Made by a program: the position numbers and the translations under genes
In this document: positions 9,476 through 14,364 of the stretch, one piece after another
Layout of the letters: every line of letters begins with the position of its first letter
Numbering within the stretch: position 1 is the first letter of the stretch
Assembly (NCBI GenBank): GCA_001414345.1
Contig: LLCB01000651.1
Location: 1-14,364 of the forward strand
From: Hymenoscyphus infarciens
Taxonomy: Eukaryota > Ascomycota > Leotiomycetes > Helotiales > Helotiaceae
DNA: 14,364 nt
Direction of reading: 5' to 3'
Notes under the pieces: generated by a model
Told to the model about the DNA's origin: nothing
The model's database searches: none
Seen by the model: only the letters and a program-made list of their open reading frames with translations

Positions 9476-10255
9476 TTATCTACTAATATCTATCTCTAAA
9501 TCTCCTTCTAAATCATTTTTAACTAATAAGATATATCTATTAGTTATATACTCTCTTAAATCCTTATCTAATCCTACTAAACTATTATTATCTAACTTCT
9601 CTAATTTCTTATCTAAGAAGTCGCTATTATATAGATAATCTAGTACTATATTTGTCGCTTAATCGCTTCTACCTTCGTTACTAAAGTATATACTAAATTT
9701 ATCTTAATTAGCCTCTCTAGCTTTCTTTAATTCTTAAGCTACTTTAAGATATAGCTCTTACTTATATACTCCTTCTAGCTTATCTAAAAGATCTAATCCT
9801 ACTAAATTACTCTCTTAGATATACGCTAATAATTCTACTCTTAAATCTAAGTATACTATAGTATAAGTTTCTCTCTCTTTAGTACGTATTATCTTATTAA
9901 TTAGTAGCGTATATCTATATACTAATAATTTTGTTTTATACTACTTTAGAGTTATCTAAGGCAAATATATATTAATATCCTAATTCTTATATAATTCCTA
10001 AAGCTTAGTAAGCTTCTTAGTAAGTATCTTAATACTATAGTCGTCTACTTAATACTCTTTACTTCTAGAATAGTAAAAGTTAGTCTACGATACTTCTAGT
10101 ACTTTATACTCTTAATTAGTATTAATATAAATATAATAGTAATTCTATATATATATAAACGTTTAAAGCTCCTTCTAAATAATCGGAATATATATATATA
10201 ATATAGTAATTATATTAAGAAAGCTCTTTTTAGAAAACAACTATAATAGCACGCT
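9476..10255 (-). pseudogene. RIP-killed transposon-like gene remnant, family unknown
   Basis: One minus-strand frame can be read for about 240 codons with about 15 internal stops, all TAA or TAG, most in places that read naturally as Gln or Trp. The last 60 codons before the terminal TAA (9476-9478) have no stop. The translation is hydrophilic and varied, with segments such as ELKKAREAN, FSIYFSNEGRSD, ATNIVLDYLYNSDFLDKKL and DKDLREYITNRY. The motif LVGLD occurs twice, 75 codons apart, from a 16-bp direct repeat on the DNA (9566-9581 and 9791-9806). No start codon survives, as expected if RIP turns ATG into ATA. The pyrimidine-rich plus strand also has a low-stop frame, but it is almost only Leu/Tyr/Ile/Ser, so the minus reading is preferred. 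I do not recognise the protein. The 5' limit near 10255 is set by loss of coding character. Confidence 0.55.
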
Positions 10256-10380
10256 ATTCTGAATTATCGGTATTTGTAAAACTATCGATACCTCTAAGTA
10301 CTACCGATACCTCTAATACACCTAGAGCCGAGATTACGAATAACTAATACTTATATAAGCGAAGTACTAAAGGTATTAAT
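10256..10380. other. CG-retaining junction with paired short repeats
   Basis: This stretch is less degraded than its flanks. A 15-bp word, CGATACCTCTAAGTA, at 10286-10300 recurs as CGATACCTCTAATAC at 10305-10319. TATCGGTA at 10265-10272 is inverted as TACCGATA at 10302-10309. It lies just upstream of the minus-strand remnant and could be that element's terminal or promoter region. CACCTAGAGCCGAGATTACG (from 10319) is among the most GC-rich words in the right half of the window. Confidence 0.45.
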
Positions 10381-10414
10381 ATCTAATATTTATATATAAA
10401 AGAGATTAAGGTTT

Positions 10415-10470
10415 AAATATTATATATTTAGCTTTTTAAAGGTTTAGAGGTTATATATTTAGCTTTTTAG
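10415..10470. repeat. Short 31-bp direct duplication
   Basis: The word TATATATTTAGCTTTTTA occurs twice, about 31 bp apart, in an otherwise featureless AT-rich gap between two coding relics. Confidence 0.6.
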
Positions 10471-11078
10471 CTCTTATTATTTAGTATTAGCTATATTAGA
10501 TAGAGCTTAGTTATTATTATTATTAGAACTTAGAAGCTTCTAACCTCTTATATATAAACGTTTATATTTAGTATAGAAGAGAGATAGTTATTATTTTCTT
10601 CTATATTAGTACCTAGTATCTATATACGTTATTCTACTATATATACTCCTATATACTTCTACTATAGTTATATATATTTTATACTATTATATAAAAATAA
10701 TAACTCTTCTTTATTAGTAATAGCTTTAATAATATCTCTTTTTAAGCTTATTACTACTCTTTATTTAGAAGTCGATTTACTCTTAATTTAGAATATTATA
10801 ATAGTATTTTTAAATAGCTAAGTAATTAAAAACTACCTAGATAGCTAGTAATACTAGGATTTAATATCTATATAAATAGCTAGTAAAAATCGTATTTTAG
10901 TATATATTAAGAGATTAGAATATACTAAGTATTTCTAAGAGTTTTAATAACTTTAGATTTAGTAAATAAGTTAACTTATAATAGTTATTTAGAAAGCTTT
11001 TAAATCTAATCTTACTTCTCTCTCTCTTTAAATTAATATCTTTAAAATATTAAACCTAGTTCTACTATAAGGTATTAA

Positions 11079-11775
11079 ATACTCTTTTAAGACTATCTCT
11101 CTTTCTAAAAGCTATCTAAATAATAACTATATACTAAGATCTAGAAGATCTTAATAAAATAATAGTTAAAGAGACTAGTAAGACTTCTTAAATATAGACT
11201 AGATATAGTTAATTATATAAGTTTTAGAAGTAGAGAATTAAGAAATAAGGAATTAGCTAGCTAAGCTAGAAAGATAGATAAGTAATCTTATATTTTAAAG
11301 TTAATAAAACACTTTACCTTTAAACCTTCTTTAATCTAACTCTCTTTTACTTCTAAACTTAAATTTATACCTCTTTTAGCTATAAGTAACTACTTCTAAT
11401 ACCTTCTAATAACTCTTTTCTAGAGCTACCTCTCTTTTTAAAAAACTCTTTAAACTCTCTTTAATCTATAACTATATACTAAGACCTAGAAGATTCTAAT
11501 AAAATAATAAGTAAGACTTCTTAAATATAGATAATATATAGATAAGATAGTAGTATAAAAATAAAAGATAAAATAATTAGTTAGATAAAATAGATATAAT
11601 TATAAGTAAACTATAAAGTTAATAACTTAAAAAACACTTTATCTTTAAACTTTTACTAATCTAACCCTCTTTTAAACCTTTATTTAAACCCTCTTTTACT
11701 TTTTAAAGCTTATATTTAAACCTCTTTTACTTATAAGCCTCTACTTCTAATACCTTTCTACTACTTTCTAACTCT
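11079..11775. repeat. Diverged tandem duplication of about 340 bp
   Basis: Unit 1 is about 11079-11411 and unit 2 about 11411-11775. Shared landmarks are AACTATATACTAAGA at 11125 and 11470 (345 bp apart), AAAGTTAATAA at 11297 and 11614 (317 bp apart), and CTACTTCTAATACCTT near each end. An indel of about 28 bp explains the change of offset. In the plus frame both units encode an RR..QQNN..QDFLNID motif followed by a coiled-coil-like stretch, which is intact only in unit 1. The duplication is old, as the copies differ by indels as well as transitions. Confidence 0.75.
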
Positions 11776-11777
11776 TA

Positions 11778-11905
11778 AATTAGATATAAATTAGTTAAAA
11801 TATACTTTCTATTAGAATAAAACTTAGAAGTAAGCTCTTAGCTAAGTTATTACTATTTCTTAACCGAATATTATCTAACTCTACTTTAAACTTCTCTTAA
11901 ACCTC
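11778..11905. repeat. Repeat family B, copy 1
   Basis: About 125 bp beginning AAATTAGATATAAATTAG and containing CTTAGCTAAGTTATTACTAT at 11837-11856. Two further copies lie at about 12805-12930 and 12981-13105. This copy directly follows the end of the 340-bp duplication. Confidence 0.65.
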
Positions 11906-12514
11906 TACTAATAAATATTTAAAAAGACTATAGTTATAAACTAAGTCTCTATTAATATAAAGGTTAAAAGAGATAGAAGTTAAAAGAGAAGGAAGTAGAA
12001 TTAAGATAAGATTATACTAAAGAAACTTTTACTAACTTTAAAAGATTACTTTTTAAATATAATAAGACTTAGAAAGATACTAGAATTAGAAAGGTTCTTT
12101 TATATATAAGATAAAATAAGATTATACCTTAGCTCTAAAACATATCTACTACTCTTAAGAAATACTAGAATTATAACTTTACTAAGATAGTAAATAATCT
12201 TTTAGCTATAGAGAAGAAGAGATACTAAAGTACTAAATATTTAGAAATAACTACACCTATTAATATTAATACTTTAGTTTAAAAGAATACTTCTCTATTC
12301 TTATCTAGTTTAGCTCTAAACTCTCTATAATATAATAGTAAATCGTTCTCTACTTTAGAAGTAGAATTAGAATTAGAAGATAAATAAGTTCTTAAGTACT
12401 CTAAAAGGAATAAAGTAGTTTATAAGCCTAAGTAACATAGTTCCTATAATAGTACTAATATATATTATACTTAAAACTATATACCTTTTTATTATCTCTA
12501 GTTACTTAGATAAT

Positions 12515-12760
12515 ATAATAATTTAATATTAAGTTCTTTTAACTAGCTAAAACTCTACCTATTATTATTTTAGATATTAGATAATAATTTTAACTTTAAT
12601 AACTTTAATATTAAGTTTTATTTAACTAGCTAAAACTCCTTCTTTTATTATTCTAAACTTTAGATAATAAAACTCTAATAATATTTAGTAATAAAATCCT
12701 TTAAATAGCTAAAACTCTATTAACTCTAATAAGAGTCTTATAATTATTACTTTCTTACTT
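12515..12760. repeat. About 80-bp tandem repeat, three diverged units
   Basis: The word AACTAGCTAAAACTC (AAATAGCTAAAACTC in the third) lies at 12541, 12624 and 12703, spaced 83 and 79 bp. Each is preceded by a TTTAATATTAAGTT-like or related stretch and followed by TATTATT...TAGATAATAA-like sequence in the first two. The spacings are not multiples of three, so this is not a simple protein repeat. Confidence 0.75.
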
Positions 12761-12804
12761 TCTTTTACTTTTAATAGAGCTAAAAGTTCTTTTTTTATTT
12801 AAAT

Positions 12805-13105
12805 TTAACTTAAATATAAATTAGTATACTTTTAAAAGAATAGTAACCTCTTAGCTAAGTTATTACTATCTATAATATTATTAACTTTTTATTTCTAATC
12901 TTACTCTAAGTTCTTACTAACCTAAGTTTAAATAAACTTACTTTCTTTTATATTTAATATATTAAATATTTTATTTAAATTTAAATTAGATATAAATTAG
13001 TATACTCTTAAAATAAGCTTTTAACTAAGTTATTACTATTACTTATAATATTACTTCTTAATATTTACTTCTAACTCTATTCTAAATTCGCTTTTATCTC
13101 TACTT
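12805..13105. repeat. Repeat family B, copies 2 and 3 in tandem
   Basis: Copy 2 (about 12805-12930) and copy 3 (about 12981-13105) share ATAAATTAGTATACT and TTAGCTAAGTTATTACTAT (TTAACTAAG in copy 3). Offsets are 176 bp at the left and 170 bp at the right. Both are preceded by TTTATTTAAATTTAA. They are related to copy 1 at 11778, about 1 kb upstream. Confidence 0.75.
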
Positions 13106-13564
13106 TAAATTTTTTATACTTTTTAAACTTTTTAAACTTTAAACTTTTTCTAACCTACTAGATAAAATTAGACTATACTCTTTTAGTAAATATAAATACT
13201 TATACTTAATATTAAAGGATTAGAAATAAAGTCTCTTTTATAAGTATTTATAAAGTTAGTTATAATTTAAATCCTACTTAGTATTTTATAAATAATTTTT
13301 AGAGTTTACTATATTATTTAAAAGACTTTTATACTAAATATCTAAAAGAGCTAGAACTATCTTAATACCTTTTAAAATAGCTTAATATATAGGAATTAGA
13401 TAAGAATTAGAAAAAAGAGTTAATTTATAAAACTCTATTAATACCTTCTAATTCTAGTTACTTTTAATAAAGAACTTATAATAAAAACCTAAGATAAAAT
13501 ACTAACTAGTAGAAATATTTAAAATTAATAAAGTAAAGAACTAAGATTAAGTTACTACTAAAAT

Positions 13565-14309
13565 AAGGCTTATATATCTTCTCTTTTCTTTAACTTATTA
13601 TCCTTCTCCTTACTCTCTTAAGTATAAGGAGCTTAAATTAGCTCTTCCTCTACTACCTTCTCTTTATAAGTATACTTCTTATCTTAGTAACCTCTTATAA
13701 CTAGCTTTAAAGAAGACGTCTATAAACTCTTTAAATAGGCTTTAAAGAAGACTTAAACCTAGGTTTAGATAGAGGTCTTACTTTCTATAGTATAGTATAA
13801 GGACTATTAAATATTAGTAACTAAAACCTCTCTAATAAGTAAGAGGTACTTATAGTAACCTTAGTATAAAACGCCTAAGTCTCTTCTAAGAGAGTAAACT
13901 ATACTTTTAAACTATTCTTTAATACCTTTATACTAGTAATAACTAATACCTTATCTAAGGCCTTAGTAGCTTCCTTAATCTCCTTCTTTTCCTTCTTAAG
14001 CTTAAGCTTACTAAACTCCTTTTTAATAAACTATAGTAACTACTTAAGTTAAAACGAATTTAGTATATATTTAGAATTAAACTTACTAAAATATATATAG
14101 TATTCTACTTAATATAGTACTTATACTTCTTTAACTTTAGCTTTTTAAAAGTATATATATAATCTCTATTCTAAGATTTTACTTAAAGATATTAAACGTA
14201 GTAGACTTAGTAAGTAGTTAGAAGTATACTAGGAGAATATAGAAGAGGTATTTTACTATATTAGATTAGCTTTAAATTAAGTCTAATTAAAGAGAGAAGA
14301 ACTTACTTT
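13565..14309 (-). pseudogene. RIP-killed coding relic with coiled-coil character
   Basis: Reading the minus strand from 14309 down to about 13753, one frame has 16 stops in roughly 183 codons, all TAA or TAG. It gives a strongly charged centre (KLKLKKEKKEIKEATKALDK) followed by NSLKV and FTLLEET. At 13704-13752 a 35-bp duplication shifts the frame. If one unit is ignored, the frame rejoins a second charged stretch with segments such as VIRGY, DKKYTYKEKVVEEELI and ESKEKDNKLKKRED, ending near 13565. That both sides become coding-like only when 35 bp are discounted supports a real former gene. The layout of a helical region followed by a basic tail loosely recalls the C-terminal tails of fungal pogo/Fot1-type transposases, but no catalytic motif is visible and this is a guess. 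The AT tract at 14310 bounds the upstream side, and no ATG survives. Confidence 0.5.
13704..13752. repeat. 35-bp duplication causing a frameshift
   Basis: The 14-bp word GCTTTAAAGAAGAC occurs at 13704-13717 and 13739-13752, a 35-bp offset. The rest of each unit has diverged. The offset is not a multiple of three and coincides with the change of reading frame in the minus-strand relic. Confidence 0.7.
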
Positions 14310-14341
14310 TATATATATATATATATAATATATATATATAT
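14310..14341. repeat. (AT)n microsatellite
   Basis: About 32 bases of almost pure alternating A/T, broken by one AA near 14328. It separates the minus-strand relic from the window edge. A shorter AT run of the same kind lies at 10187-10203. Confidence 0.95.
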
Positions 14342-14364
14342 TTTAGAAAATAAGTTAATATATA

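Larger units (their letters stand above)
10483..13560 (+). pseudogene. Long tentative RIP-degraded plus-strand coding relic
   Basis: One plus-strand frame (codons starting at 10483, 11140, 12205 and 13231, all in phase) can be followed for about 3 kb with stops limited to TAA and TAG. Three parts look like protein. Codons from 11140 to 11295 give a hydrophilic stretch ending in heptads (LEVENQEIRNQLAKLERQI if stops are read as Gln). About 11900-12475 gives charged, varied sequence, such as KEKEVELR and TLEVELELEDK. About 13130-13560 includes DFYTKYLKELEL. Between these are leucine/phenylalanine-rich duplicated segments with many stops, and in the pyrimidine-rich parts (for example 11300-11460) the minus strand reads just as well. 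It may therefore be one long gene, several genes on both strands, or partly artefact. A retroelement Gag-like or other transposon protein is possible. No enzymatic motif was recognised. Confidence 0.3.

Noticed and set aside
9476..10140. Plus-strand gene in the low-stop frame opposite the minus relic
   Set aside because: Its translation is nearly all Leu, Tyr, Ile and Ser, typical of the complement of a purine-rich coding strand, whereas the minus reading is varied and charged.
11140..11295. bZIP transcription factor domain, from RR..QQNN..QR followed by a leucine zipper-like stretch
   Set aside because: The basic region lacks the required N-x7-R pattern, many residues are read-through stops, and the second copy of the module loses the zipper. 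Coiled coil is all that can be said.
13720..14110. Plus-strand membrane protein
   Set aside because: The hydrophobic reading has frequent stops and is best explained as the antisense of the charged minus-strand relic.
1..14364. Mitochondrial or AT-rich protist genome
   Set aside because: AT-richness here comes from transition-specific loss of CpA/TpG with a GC-normal island left intact, which indicates RIP rather than overall composition.

Overview
This window looks like nuclear DNA from a filamentous ascomycete (Pezizomycotina) that has been heavily altered by repeat-induced point mutation (RIP). Outside one short island, CpA and TpG are almost absent, TpA is in large excess, and related repeat copies differ mainly by C-to-T and G-to-A changes. 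The frames that still look coding are broken almost only by TAA and TAG, and ATG codons are nearly gone. No intact gene was found on either strand. The species cannot be named from this sequence.

Positions 1-6690 are one tandem satellite array that runs off the left edge. It has about 138 monomers, mostly 47 bp, each with a 26-bp dyad (GGTAATCGAT, six-base loop, ATCGATTACC) and a CTAG-containing spacer. Rare 44-, 57- and 59-bp monomers mark higher-order structure. A 14-monomer, 677-bp unit lies at the left. A 34-monomer, 1664-bp unit (738 + 926 bp) lies to the right and repeats exactly in length. The CpG of the dyad is mostly intact at the left end and almost completely converted to TpA at the right end.

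Positions 6691-6790 hold the decayed edge of the array, followed by a non-RIPped, GC-richer island (about 6795-6960) with small hairpins and a faint resemblance to 5S rRNA. From about 6960 to 9470 the sequence is a degenerate AT-rich relic. It contains two diverged local duplications, a short plus-strand coding remnant from an ATG at 8370, and a well-defined 258-bp MITE-like element (8516-8773) with 51-bp terminal inverted repeats next to TA dinucleotides.

Positions 9476-14310 are dead coding DNA, probably from transposons. A minus-strand remnant lies at 9476-10255. A long, tentative plus-strand frame lies at about 10483-13560, with duplicated modules and a coiled-coil-like stretch. A minus-strand remnant at 13565-14309 carries a 35-bp duplication that shifts its frame. 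Protein families could not be assigned with confidence. The genes do not work together now: the region is best read as a heterochromatic, possibly pericentromeric or AT-isochore block of satellite plus RIP-killed repeats.
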